Source: Candidatus Aquiluna sp. XM-24bin5 (lineage in GTDB: Bacteria; Actinomycetota; Actinomycetia; Actinomycetales; Microbacteriaceae). From it: a DNA stretch of 64,000 bases. The position numbers and the translations under genes were made by a program. Location of the stretch: positions 212,546 to 276,545 of the forward strand of contig QCWE01000001.1 in the NCBI GenBank assembly GCA_003149555.1, given 5' to 3'. Positions within the stretch are counted from its first letter, which is position 1. The number at the start of each line of letters is the position of its first letter. The notes beneath the pieces were generated by a model. It was not told the origin of the DNA. It searched no databases and was given only the letters and a program-made list of their open reading frames with translations. Below, in pieces: positions 55,829-64,000 of the stretch.

Positions 55829-56312
55829 GACCGCAAGGTATCTCTTGTTTGGGGTATCGGCCTCGCTAATTGTTCTTGTTGATCAGCTAACTAAATTCTG
55901 GGCAGAGGCTAACCTTGCAGGCCAGGGCTCCGTCCCAGTCATTGGCGAACTGCTTCAGTTTCGTCTTGCCTACAACAATGCGGCGGCTTTTTCACTTGGT
56001 GTTGGAGCAACCTGGGTCCTCACGACAATTTCGCTTGCAGCCACGGTTGCTCTTATTGTGCTCTCGCCCCGAATCAAGACCATGACCTGGGCTCTGATTG
56101 GCGGCATGGCGCTCGGTGGTGCAGCGGGAAATCTAATCGACCGAGCTTTTAAACAACCTCAGTTTTTCAATGGTCACGTGGTGGATTTCATTCAAATCCC
56201 CTTCAACTTCCCAATTTTTAATCTGGCAGACACCTTTTTGGTGATCGCGGTTAGCTTGGCGATCCTGAGAACGCTCCTCGGTGATGAGATCGGCGGGGGC
56301 CGTGCAAAGTAA
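55797..56312 (+). CDS. lspA: Signal peptidase II
   Basis: LspA cleaves lipoprotein signal peptides within the membrane. The 171 residues have four membrane helices; the catalytic aspartates lie in GNLIDRAF near 112-119 and FNLADTFLV near 143-151. ATG 55797 lies inside divIVA; GTG 55809 is an alternative. It is followed by the pseudouridine synthase gene, as in M. tuberculosis. Confidence 0.93.
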   Translation: MSQSVTRKRTKTARYLLFGVSASLIVLVDQLTKFWAEANLAGQGSVPVIGELLQFRLAYNNAAAFSLGVGATWVLTTISLAATVALIVLSPRIKTMTWALIGGMALGGAAGNLIDRAFKQPQFFNGHVVDFIQIPFNFPIFNLADTFLVIAVSLAILRTLLGDEIGGGRAK

Positions 56313-57237
56313 GTTTTTGCAGGTCCCGGATGCCAGGGAGGGTGATCGGCTAGATGCGGGACTTGCAAAGATATTGGGCATCTCCCGCACCGCCGCAGCT
56401 GAGCTAATTGCCTCAGGTGGGGTGACCATGGATGGTAACCAGATTGGTAAGAGTCATCGCCTGGTTGCTGGTGAGCTATTGGAGGTGACTCTTCTAGACA
56501 AGCCTGCATCTGTGGCACTGACTGCCGAGGATGTACCAGAGCTGAGAGTTGTTTTCGAAGACGAGCACATCGTGGTCGTAGACAAGCCTGCCGGTGTTGT
56601 TTCTCACCCTTCACAGGGATTTGTGGGTCCAAGCGTCGGGGGAGTGCTGCTATCAAGAGGAATAGAGCTTGCGACCTCGGGTGCTCAAGAGCGACAGGGA
56701 ATTGTGCAAAGGCTAGATGTTGGAACTTCAGGACTCATGGTGCTTGCGAAGGGAGAGCGAGCCTATTCGGTGTTGAAACAGGCATTCCGCGATCGAACTC
56801 CAAAAAAGACCTATCACGCTCTGGTGCAGGGGCATCCAGATCCCGCGTCTGGCACGATCGACACCCCAATTGCGCGCTCCCAAAGGCATGACTACAAGTT
56901 CACTATCTCTCAGAATGGAAAGCCAGCCGTTACTCACTACGAGGTCAAAGAAATGCTGCCATCGGCTGCCCTGGTTGAGGTGGGGCTAGAGACCGGAAGA
57001 ACGCACCAGATTAGAGTTCACTTCTTTCACTTCCGACACCCGCTTGTCGGCGATCCGCTTTATGGCTCCGACCCAAAACTTGCAGCCAAGCTAAATCTAG
57101 AGAGGCAGTGGCTGCACGCGGTTAAGCTCGGCTTCGCGCATCCAATCAGTGGTGAGTGGCAAGAATTCAGCTCTGAGTACCCGAGCGATTTGGAAATCGC
57201 CCTTTCAAGGCTCAGGGATGTCGAGTTTCGGCTTTAG
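56302..57237 (+). CDS. RluD-type 23S rRNA pseudouridine synthase
   Basis: About 311 residues with an S4 domain (about 10-70) and an RluA-family catalytic domain. The catalytic aspartate is in IVQRLDVGTSGLMVLAKG near 141-158; LETGRTHQIRVHF is the second hallmark. Target uridines in helix 69 of 23S rRNA are likely. GTG 56302 is chosen as start, but GTG 56281 and ATG 56284 remain possible; all overlap lspA. Confidence 0.9.
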   Translation: MQSKFLQVPDAREGDRLDAGLAKILGISRTAAAELIASGGVTMDGNQIGKSHRLVAGELLEVTLLDKPASVALTAEDVPELRVVFEDEHIVVVDKPAGVVSHPSQGFVGPSVGGVLLSRGIELATSGAQERQGIVQRLDVGTSGLMVLAKGERAYSVLKQAFRDRTPKKTYHALVQGHPDPASGTIDTPIARSQRHDYKFTISQNGKPAVTHYEVKEMLPSAALVEVGLETGRTHQIRVHFFHFRHPLVGDPLYGSDPKLAAKLNLERQWLHAVKLGFAHPISGEWQEFSSEYPSDLEIALSRLRDVEFRL

Positions 57238-57254
57238 CATTGTCACCTGCAAGT

Positions 57255-57260
57255 AGGAGG
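57255..57260 (+). promoter_or_regulatory. ribosome binding site deciding the dnaE1 start
   Basis: AGGAGG with no 3' mismatch is 7 nt before GTG 57268 and 4 nt before TTG 57265; the spacing favours GTG. Confidence 0.7.
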
Positions 57261-57267
57261 TGCTTTG

Positions 57268-60200
57268 GTGGGAGATAAGTCTTTTGTCCACCTGCACAAC
57301 CACACCGAGTTTTCAATGCTCGACGGCGCAGCCCGCATCAAGCCACTTGTTGAAAAGGCTGCCGAGCTTGGGATGCCGGCCATTGCGATGACAGACCATG
57401 GCAACACCCACGGTGCTTACGAATTCTGGAAGCAGGCCACCGCGGCCGGAATCAAACCAATCATTGGCATGGAGGCGTATCTCGCTCCGGGGTCCAGACT
57501 GGAAAAAACTAAGGTCCGCTGGGGGGATGGTGGAGACGATGACGTCTCGGGTGGTGGAGCATTTAGCCACCTAACCATTTGGGCTACCGACAATGCATCC
57601 ATGAACAATCTGTTCAGGCTCAGCTCAGAGGCATATCTGTCGGGGTACTACTTCAAGCCAAGAATCGACCGTGAGCTTCTCGGCCAGTACGGCAAGGGTT
57701 TAATCGGAACCACCGGGTGCCCGGGTGGTGAGGTTCAAACCAGGCTTAGGTTGGGTCAGTATGAAGAAGCCCTGAAAACGGCTGCGGAATTTCGGGACAT
57801 CTTCGGCAAGGAGAACTACTTCGTCGAGGTGATGGACCACGCACTTGAGATCGAAAAACGTGTGCGCGATGACCTTCTCAAGCTTGCCAAGGATTTAGGC
57901 CTGCCGCTGGTTGGTACAAACGATCTCCACTACGTCCACAAGGAAGACTCTGTTGCTCACGAGGCCCTGCTGTGTGTGCAGACTGGAACCAACCTCGACG
58001 ATCCAAAGCGTTTTCGGTTTGAATCGCAGGAGTTCTATCTCAAGAGCGCAAAAGAGATGCGGAGTCTCTTCTCGGAGATCCCGGAGGCGGCGGACAATAC
58101 GCTCTTAATCGCCGAACGCTGCGAGGTCAATTTTGAAAAGCAAGACCTCATGCCGCGTTTCCCAGTGCCGGAGGGAAGCACCGAGGCCGAATGGTTCGAA
58201 AAAGAGGTCTGGCGGGGCATGGACAGGCGCTATCCCGATGGCTTTTCCGACAGGCACCGGGAACAAGCGGCTTACGAGATCGAAGTGATCGTCAAAATGG
58301 GCTTCCCCGGCTATTTTCTTGTGGTTTCAGACTTCATTCGCTGGGCTAGAGAGCAGGGGATTAGAGTCGGGCCAGGCCGCGGCTCGGCCGCCGGTTCAAT
58401 CGTCTCCTACGCAATGGGCATCACTGAGCTGGATCCGCTGGCCCACGACCTGATTTTTGAGCGCTTTCTAAATCCCGAGCGTCTGTCAATGCCCGATATT
58501 GATGTTGACTTCGATGACCGAAGGCGCCCTGAGGTCATCCGCTATGTGACTGAAAAATATGGTGCGGACCGCGTTGCTCAGATTGTGACGTTCGGCACCA
58601 TCAAGGCAAAGCAAGCTCTCAAAGACTCGGCAAGAGTGCTTGCAAAGCCCTACTCAATCGGCGAGAAGCTGACCAAGGCAATGCCTCCCATGGTGTTAGG
58701 CCGAGACGTGAGCCTGGACGACGTCACAAATAAAGAATCTGAGCGCTACGCGGAGGCAGCAGAGTTCCGGGATCTTATTGAGAACGACGAAGACAGCAAG
58801 CAGGTCTTTGAGCTTGCCCGGGGGCTCGAGTCACTCAAGAGGCAATGGGGTGTCCACGCTGCCGGTGTGATTATGTCTGCTAAACCGCTGATGGACGTCA
58901 TTCCAATTATGAAGCGGGAAGAGGATGGCGCCATCATCACCCAATTTGACCAGCCTCCCTGTGAGGATCTCGGCCTGTTGAAGATGGACTTTCTGGGGCT
59001 AAGGAACCTGACTGTCATTGATGATGCTCTCGCCAACATCGAGCAAAACAAGGGGGAGAAGGTAGTTCTTGAGGAGCTCGACCTAGATAAAGACGAGAAA
59101 ACTTACCAACTGCTCTCCAGAGGCGACACACTGGGCGTTTTTCAGCTCGACGGTAACAACATGCGCTCTTTGCTCAGGATGCTAAAACCCTCTGAGTTTG
59201 AGCACATCTCGGCCGTAATAGCCCTGTATCGCCCCGGACCTATGGGCATGAACTCTCACACAAATTACGCCCAGAGAAAGAATGGGCAGCAGCAATCAGA
59301 GGGTGTTCACCCGGAGCTCCTAGAACCTTTGAGCGAGATCCTGGACCCGACGTATGGCCTGATTGTTTATCAGGAGCAGGTCATGGCCGCCGCGCAGAAA
59401 GTCGCCGGCTACAGCCTGGGACAGGCGGACCTGCTCAGGCGAGCAATGGGTAAGAAGAAACCTGAGGAGCTGGCGAAGCAGTTCGAGCTGTTCTCGGATG
59501 GGATGCACAAAAACGGCTATTCCGAGGGCGCGGTCAAAGCACTCTGGGACACGCTGCTACCTTTTGCGGATTACGCGTTCAACAAGGCCCACTCCGCTGG
59601 ATACGGGGTTCTCAGCTACTGGACCGCCTACCTGAAGGCGAACTACCCGGCCGAGTTCATGGCAGCGCTGCTAACTAGCGTGGGTGACTCCAAGGACAAG
59701 CTCGGCATCTATCTAAACGAGTGCCGAAAAATGGGCATTCAGGTTTTGCCGCCTGACGTGAATGAGTCAATTGGCACCTTTGCAGCTGTCGGAGATGACA
59801 TCAGGTTTGGCCTAGGTGCAGTGCGGAACGTTGGAAAGAACGTTGTCGAGAGCATCATTGAAGCTAGAGAGCAGGAGAGGTTCACCTCCTTCCAAGACTT
59901 TTTGACGAGGGTCAGTGCCCAGGCCAGCACCAAACGCGTTGTTGAATCGCTGATTAAGGCCGGTGCCTTTGACACCCTCGGACACACCCGAAGGTCTCTC
60001 ATTGCCATCCACGAGGAGGCTATCGAGGCATCGGCAATGCTCAAGCGCCAAGCCGCCACTGGGCAGGTGGATCTCTTCGGAGACCTCATGGAGGAGGACC
60101 CGGCAACCATCGAGATACCAAAGCTCCCTGAGTGGACGAAGCGGGATCTGCTGGCTAACGAGCGTGAGATGCTCGGGTTGTATGTTTCGGATCACCCACT

Positions 60201-60762
60201 CGCGGGCATGGAGGCCGAGTTGATGCGCTACTCGGACATGGGAAGCGCTGCGCTTCGAGACAGCGAAATCGCGGATGGTGAGACGGTGACTATTGCCGGC
60301 CTGATTACCCAGGTGCAGCACAAGATCGCCCGCTCCTCAGGAAATCAATATGCTCAGCTAACTCTCGAAGACTTCTCTGGTGAGATCCCTGTGATGTTTA
60401 TGGGTAAGACCTACCTGCAGCATCGGGACAGCCTGGTTCCAGATAGCACTGTCACGATAAGAGGCCGAGTTTCTAGGCGCGATGACGAGGTGACCCTCCA
60501 GGGGTTCTCAATTGAAAAGCTCGAATCAGGTAGAGAGCTTGGTGGGGTCTTGCAGCTACAGCTCAACGACGCTGTTGCTACCAGGGAGAGGTTGACTCAG
60601 TTAGCAGCCATCCTTGAAGCACATCCAGGCCCGGTTGAGGTTCAGGTGAAGCTAGTTTCCAATGGTCAGACCAGCCACTTCATGCTTCCCCAGAGGGTTG
60701 CGGTTGGCCACGACCTGTTCGGAGAGCTCAAGGCTCTGCTCGGCCCAGAGGCGGTTAGCTAG
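57268..60762 (+). CDS. dnaE1: DNA polymerase III alpha subunit DnaE1
   Basis: The replicative polymerase, 1164 residues. The N-terminal PHP domain begins FVHLHNHTEFSMLDGAA and in Actinobacteria carries the proofreading exonuclease; its metal ligands (H-x-H, DHG, E) are visible. The polymerase domain has PGRGSAAGSIVSY and the catalytic PDIDVDFDD near 411-419. A helix-hairpin region, an OB fold (near 1005-1090) and a C-terminal tail follow. The length and full PHP motifs point to the essential DnaE1 and not the error-prone DnaE2. Confidence 0.97.
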   Translation: MGDKSFVHLHNHTEFSMLDGAARIKPLVEKAAELGMPAIAMTDHGNTHGAYEFWKQATAAGIKPIIGMEAYLAPGSRLEKTKVRWGDGGDDDVSGGGAFSHLTIWATDNASMNNLFRLSSEAYLSGYYFKPRIDRELLGQYGKGLIGTTGCPGGEVQTRLRLGQYEEALKTAAEFRDIFGKENYFVEVMDHALEIEKRVRDDLLKLAKDLGLPLVGTNDLHYVHKEDSVAHEALLCVQTGTNLDDPKRFRFESQEFYLKSAKEMRSLFSEIPEAADNTLLIAERCEVNFEKQDLMPRFPVPEGSTEAEWFEKEVWRGMDRRYPDGFSDRHREQAAYEIEVIVKMGFPGYFLVVSDFIRWAREQGIRVGPGRGSAAGSIVSYAMGITELDPLAHDLIFERFLNPERLSMPDIDVDFDDRRRPEVIRYVTEKYGADRVAQIVTFGTIKAKQALKDSARVLAKPYSIGEKLTKAMPPMVLGRDVSLDDVTNKESERYAEAAEFRDLIENDEDSKQVFELARGLESLKRQWGVHAAGVIMSAKPLMDVIPIMKREEDGAIITQFDQPPCEDLGLLKMDFLGLRNLTVIDDALANIEQNKGEKVVLEELDLDKDEKTYQLLSRGDTLGVFQLDGNNMRSLLRMLKPSEFEHISAVIALYRPGPMGMNSHTNYAQRKNGQQQSEGVHPELLEPLSEILDPTYGLIVYQEQVMAAAQKVAGYSLGQADLLRRAMGKKKPEELAKQFELFSDGMHKNGYSEGAVKALWDTLLPFADYAFNKAHSAGYGVLSYWTAYLKANYPAEFMAALLTSVGDSKDKLGIYLNECRKMGIQVLPPDVNESIGTFAAVGDDIRFGLGAVRNVGKNVVESIIEAREQERFTSFQDFLTRVSAQASTKRVVESLIKAGAFDTLGHTRRSLIAIHEEAIEASAMLKRQAATGQVDLFGDLMEEDPATIEIPKLPEWTKRDLLANEREMLGLYVSDHPLAGMEAELMRYSDMGSAALRDSEIADGETVTIAGLITQVQHKIARSSGNQYAQLTLEDFSGEIPVMFMGKTYLQHRDSLVPDSTVTIRGRVSRRDDEVTLQGFSIEKLESGRELGGVLQLQLNDAVATRERLTQLAAILEAHPGPVEVQVKLVSNGQTSHFMLPQRVAVGHDLFGELKALLGPEAVS

Positions 60763-61280
60763 CTGTTATCGGCTAACTTGTTACCGATTGCGTGGTAGGC
60801 CCTCTGGAAGTAAACCAGGGGCTCCTCTGGGGTTCTCATGACCGATGCACTCAGAGCATCGATAATGACTACCGCATTGCTTTCAATCTCGTACTTCTCG
60901 CGAATCTTGCCAATAAGCACTGACGATGCCTGCGGCACGATTGGCAGTCCTTCGGGCCCCTCCAGCTCGTCGCCAACGAATCTACCTTCCTTGTCCCCGG
61001 CAAAGCGTTGCGCGAGATGCAAGGACTCGCTATCAAGGGTGTGAAGGGCCACAAATCTTCCCGGCAGCAAATGGGGGTAGCTTGATGAGCCTTGGGCCAC
61101 GTTGAGCGAAACCAGGGGAGGGTTGGACCCTAGCGAGGTTGCGCTCGAGGCGGTAAAACCAATCGGGTTGCCCTGCACGTCAAGGGCTGTGATCACTGAG
61201 ATACCCGAGGCATGATTTCTAAATGCTGCCTTGAGAGCATCAGCGCCGGCGAGGTCGAAGGCTGGGGAGTTATTTGTCAT
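60759..61280 (-). CDS. Flavin reductase-like FMN-binding protein
   Basis: A 173-residue split-barrel flavoprotein of the HpaC/flavin reductase family. Residues HASGISVITALDVQGNPIGFTASSATSLGSNPPLVSLNV form the FMN-binding N-terminal half, and HAIGNKL near the end is typical. It probably reduces FMN or FAD with NAD(P)H for an unknown partner oxygenase, which is not nearby. It overlaps the dnaE1 end by 4 bp. The substrate is unknown. Confidence 0.87.
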   Translation of the reverse strand: MTNNSPAFDLAGADALKAAFRNHASGISVITALDVQGNPIGFTASSATSLGSNPPLVSLNVAQGSSSYPHLLPGRFVALHTLDSESLHLAQRFAGDKEGRFVGDELEGPEGLPIVPQASSVLIGKIREKYEIESNAVVIIDALSASVMRTPEEPLVYFQRAYHAIGNKLADNS

Positions 61281-61288
61281 TTCTTAGA

Positions 61289-61294
61289 TAAGGT
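61289..61294 (+). promoter_or_regulatory. candidate -10 hexamer TAAGGT of hisD
   Basis: TAAGGT lies 35 nt before ATG 61330. On the other strand TAACCT (61296-61291) lies 10 nt before the flavin reductase ATG, so the two divergent promoters would overlap. Confidence 0.35.
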
Positions 61295-61329
61295 TAGGGC
61301 ATCTTCTAAAGGCCAAGAGGGATTCTGTA

Positions 61330-62631
61330 ATGCGATCATTTGTCTGGGATGGCGAGGTAACACCCCAGCGGGTCCGTGATCTGCTTCCACGAGCAGCAAT
61401 CTCCATCGATTCAGTCGCCGAAATTGTCTCGAAACTCATTGGCGAGGTCCGTGCTGAAGGCGCAGCAGCGCTCAGGCGCCATGCACAGGACTTTGACGGT
61501 GTTGTCCCTGACACTATTCGTGTTCCCCCTGAAGCCCTGCAATCCAGCAGAGATTCGCTAGACCCAAGTCTTAGAGGTGCAATTGAGGAATCGATTGCCA
61601 GAGTTCGAAGAGTGTCTGAGGCAACGTTGCCAAAATCGACTTCAGTCTTGGTATCTGAGGGCGGCAATGTTGAGACCCGTTACGTTCCCGTTGACTCAGT
61701 GGGCCTGTATGTCCCGGGAGGCAAGGCGGTATACCCATCCAGCACTGTAATGAACGTGGTGCCTGCGCAGGTTGCTGGGGTGAAACGAATTGTCGTGGTT
61801 TCCCCCGCGCAAAAAGACAATGGCGGCCTGCCGTCGCCTGCGGTCTTGGCTACCTGTGAGCTACTTGGAGTCGACGAGGTCTATGCGATTGGGGGTGCGA
61901 GTGCAGTTGCCGCCCTGGCATTTGGAGTAGCAGAAGCGGGGCTAGAGCCAGTCCGTCTGGTTACCGGGCCGGGCAACATATTCGTGGCAGCAGCAAAGCG
62001 CCAGCTCAGAAGCCAGATCGCTATCGATTCAGAGGCCGGTCCGACCGAAATTCTGGTGATCGCTGACGAGACCGCAAACCCAGCTTTTGTTGCGGCCGAC
62101 CTGATCTCTCAGGCTGAGCACGACGAAAATGCGGCCAGTGTCCTATTGACAACCTCACAAGAACTCCTAGATGCCGTTCAGCAAGAGCTGAAAATCCAGT
62201 CTCCGGAAACGGCAAACAAAGAGCGTGTCATGAAAGCCCTGGCCGGCCACCAATCAGCAGCGGTGTTGGTAAGTGACCTGGATCAGGCTGTCGCCATTGC
62301 CAACGAGTACGCCACCGAACACTTAGAGATACAGACTGCGGACGCTAGGGCGCTTGCCAGCCGAATCACAAATGCAGGGGCCATTTTCCTTGGCAATCAC
62401 ACTCCCGTGAGCCTGGGTGACTATTTAGCGGGCTCCAATCACGTCCTGCCCACGGGAGAGCAGGCAAAGTTCTCTTCTGGCCTGTCGGTTATGAGCTTTC
62501 TTAGAAGCCAGCAGGTAATTAGCTACTCCAAAGAGGCTCTTCAGGAAGTTGAGACCCAGTTGAAGGTTTTTGCTGAGGCGGAGGGCCTACCAGCCCACTC
62601 CGATGCTGTTCAGATTAGGTTTGTCGACTAA
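61330..62631 (+). CDS. hisD: Histidinol dehydrogenase
   Basis: HisD carries out the last two oxidations of histidine synthesis. The 433 residues include [23 protein letters not shown] near 128-150, [12 protein letters not shown] near 216-227, the zinc site QAEHDENA near 257-264 and EHLEI near 336-340. GAGGG upstream supports the ATG. No other his gene lies in the window; nrdR and pyrD follow with 1-bp overlaps. Confidence 0.96.
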   Translation: MRSFVWDGEVTPQRVRDLLPRAAISIDSVAEIVSKLIGEVRAEGAAALRRHAQDFDGVVPDTIRVPPEALQSSRDSLDPSLRGAIEESIARVRRVSEATLPKSTSVLVSEGGNVETRYVPVDSVGLYVPGGKAVYPSSTVMNVVPAQVAGVKRIVVVSPAQKDNGGLPSPAVLATCELLGVDEVYAIGGASAVAALAFGVAEAGLEPVRLVTGPGNIFVAAAKRQLRSQIAIDSEAGPTEILVIADETANPAFVAADLISQAEHDENAASVLLTTSQELLDAVQQELKIQSPETANKERVMKALAGHQSAAVLVSDLDQAVAIANEYATEHLEIQTADARALASRITNAGAIFLGNHTPVSLGDYLAGSNHVLPTGEQAKFSSGLSVMSFLRSQQVISYSKEALQEVETQLKVFAEAEGLPAHSDAVQIRFVD

Positions 62632-63071
62632 TGCACTGTCCATTTTGTCGCCACGCTGACTCTCGAGTCATTGATTCGAGAACCTCTGACGACGGGTCTG
62701 CTATTCGCAGGCGTAGGCAGTGCCCAGAGTGCCAAAAGCGTTTCACCACCATAGAGACAGCCAGCCTCATGGTCACCAAGCGCTCTGGGGTCACAGAGCC
62801 ATTCTCCCGAGACAAGATCATCTCTGGAGTCAGAAAGGCGTGCCAAGGTCGCCCAGTAACAGATGCAGACCTGGCCCTGCTCGCGCAGCAGGTTGAGGAG
62901 ACTTTGCGAGCTACTGGAGCTGCAAGCATAGAAGCGCAGGACATCGGCCTAGCCATTCTGGATCCCCTTCGAAACCTCGATCACGTTGCCTACATGAGAT
63001 TTGCCAGCGTCTATCAAGCTTGGGACAGCCTTGAGGACTTTCAGGCCGCGATTGAGGATCTAAACAGCTGA
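62631..63071 (+). CDS. nrdR: Ribonucleotide reductase repressor NrdR
   Basis: A 146-residue repressor of nrd genes. The zinc ribbon ligands C3, C6, C31 and C34 are all present, and the ATP-cone domain (about 46-136) starts with [16 protein letters not shown]. It overlaps hisD and pyrD by one base each. Its targets would be NrdR boxes before nrd genes outside the window. Confidence 0.96.
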   Translation: MHCPFCRHADSRVIDSRTSDDGSAIRRRRQCPECQKRFTTIETASLMVTKRSGVTEPFSRDKIISGVRKACQGRPVTDADLALLAQQVEETLRATGAASIEAQDIGLAILDPLRNLDHVAYMRFASVYQAWDSLEDFQAAIEDLNS

Positions 63072-64000
63072 TGTATCGGCTTTTATTCACTGTTTTTCTG
63101 CGAAGGCTCGACCCTGAGTTTGCGCATCACCTTGGCGCTTTTGTGCTGCGTTTGATGTTTGCGCTCAGGATAATTCGTCCGACTCAGAATGGTTCCGTGG
63201 AGGTAGCTGGGCTGAGATTTTCAAATCGCGTTGGCATGGCGGCTGGCTTTGACAAGGACGCCAAGCTGGTCAGAGAGCTGCATGCCCTGGGCTTTGGGCA
63301 TGTCGAGATAGGGACCGTGACCGCGCAGGCCCAGCCTGGAAACCCAAAACCGAGGCTGTTCCGAATACCAAGTAGTCGAGCTTTGATTAACCGCATGGGC
63401 TTTAACAATGAGGGTGCGGATGTCGTTGCAGAGAGGCTCAGCAAGCTTCGCGCCTCCGGAGCGCCTCTGCCCGTTATTGGTGTAAACATTGGCAAGACGA
63501 AGGTTGTAGAGCTTGAGGATGCGGCAGGTGACTACCGCTACAGTGCCAAGAGGCTCGCCCCAGTAGCGGACTACCTCGCAGTGAATGTCTCCAGCCCCAA
63601 CACTCCCGGCCTCAGAGACCTTCAGCAGATAGCTTCGCTAAGACCCATCCTCTCGGCCGTTATCGAGGAAAGCCTTGGCAAGCCAGTGTTTGTGAAGATT
63701 GCACCTGATGTCTCGGACGAGGACGCAATCGAGATTGCTCAACTAGCAAGTGAGCTGAAGCTTGCTGGTGTCATTGCCACCAACACCACAGTTTCTCGTG
63801 CTGCCGTATCCGGGGAGGTGGCGAATCAGGCCGGGGGACTGAGTGGACCGGTTTTGGCCGAGCGATCCAAGGAGCTCCTCGCCCTTCTAAGTCGGAAGTT
63901 CCCTGAAATGGTAATCATCTCCGTGGGCGGTATTGAGACCGCGGAGGATGTGCGCGAAAGGCTCGAGCTAGGCGCCGACCTGGTTCAGGGCTACACCGGC
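63071..64000 (+). CDS. pyrD: Dihydroorotate dehydrogenase, class 2, 3' end outside window
   Basis: The first 310 residues are visible; the window ends within the gene. PyrD oxidises dihydroorotate in pyrimidine synthesis using quinone. The N-terminal amphipathic part [22 protein letters not shown] is the membrane-binding region of class 2 enzymes, followed by GMAAGFDKDAKLV, RMGFNNEGAD, the NVSSPNTPGLRDLQ active-site segment with the catalytic Ser, and VGGIETAEDV. The ATG overlaps the nrdR stop by one base. Confidence 0.95.
   Translation, partial: MYRLLFTVFLRRLDPEFAHHLGAFVLRLMFALRIIRPTQNGSVEVAGLRFSNRVGMAAGFDKDAKLVRELHALGFGHVEIGTVTAQAQPGNPKPRLFRIPSSRALINRMGFNNEGADVVAERLSKLRASGAPLPVIGVNIGKTKVVELEDAAGDYRYSAKRLAPVADYLAVNVSSPNTPGLRDLQQIASLRPILSAVIEESLGKPVFVKIAPDVSDEDAIEIAQLASELKLAGVIATNTTVSRAAVSGEVANQAGGLSGPVLAERSKELLALLSRKFPEMVIISVGGIETAEDVRERLELGADLVQGYTG

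Overview
The window is 64 kb of a compact, mid-GC actinobacterial chromosome. The rRNA sequence, the gene order and a MurE without the usual diaminopimelate motif fit Microbacteriaceae. The very short intergenic spaces suggest one of the streamlined freshwater (Luna-type) lineages; that placement is inference. Most gene blocks follow the order known from Mycobacterium tuberculosis (Rv1691-Rv1713, Rv1822-Rv1830, Rv2182c-Rv2145c), with several members missing.

Layout. (1) 1-4431: rRNA operon, with the 16S 3' part, spacer, 23S, 5S and a terminator. (2) 4453-19675: a nearly gap-free run of TPR protein, HAD phosphatase, a 37-residue ORF, tlyA, nadK, recN, pyrG, a Xer recombinase, ParA, scpA, scpB, an RsuA/RluB pseudouridine synthase, chorismate mutase, tyrA, cmk, der and a DUF368 membrane protein. 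(3) 19691-22057: tRNA-Pro(GGG) followed by two small inserts, one with a multicopper oxidase and one with a 100-residue membrane protein. Each insert ends in a 172-bp repeat that finishes with a copy of the 3' half of the tRNA-Pro gene. (4) 22059-26844: upp, metF, a CDP-alcohol phosphatidyltransferase, a GarA-like FHA protein, two MerR regulators and a second ParA-type ATPase. (5) 26908-38661: pyruvate carboxylase, a third ParA/MinD-type ATPase, peptide deformylase, acyl-CoA synthetase, ROK glucokinase, PlsC-type acyltransferase, class II DAHP synthase, an Rv2175c-like DNA-binding protein, a polyprenyl diphosphate synthase and a DUF3040 protein. (6) 38747-57237: the division and cell wall cluster from MraZ boxes and mraZ through rsmH, ftsL-like, ftsI, murE, murF, mraY, murD, ftsW, murG, murC, ftsQ, ftsZ, yggS, sepF, yggT, divIVA, lspA and an RluD-type synthase. 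(7) 57268-64000: dnaE1, a flavin reductase, hisD, nrdR and the 5' part of pyrD, cut by the window end.

How the genes work together. Region 6 covers the lipid II pathway (MurC-F, MraY, MurG), the septal synthase pair FtsW-FtsI and the Z-ring proteins FtsZ, SepF and DivIVA. Regions 2 and 5 add lipid-carrier supply and possible recycling (prenyl synthase, DUF368), chromosome organisation (ScpAB, ParA paralogues, Xer) and aromatic amino acid supply (DAHP synthase, AroH-type mutase, TyrA). An FtsR-type MerR regulator (24664) may act on ftsZ, which has a clear inverted repeat upstream.

The part least explained by known gene order is region 3. Two cargo genes without any recombinase sit behind one tRNA gene, separated by nearly identical ends that carry TGTTC and GAACA boxes spaced at exactly 10 bp. 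Several genes that begin transcription units also have a TANNNT hexamer only 6-8 nt before the start codon, which suggests leaderless mRNAs.
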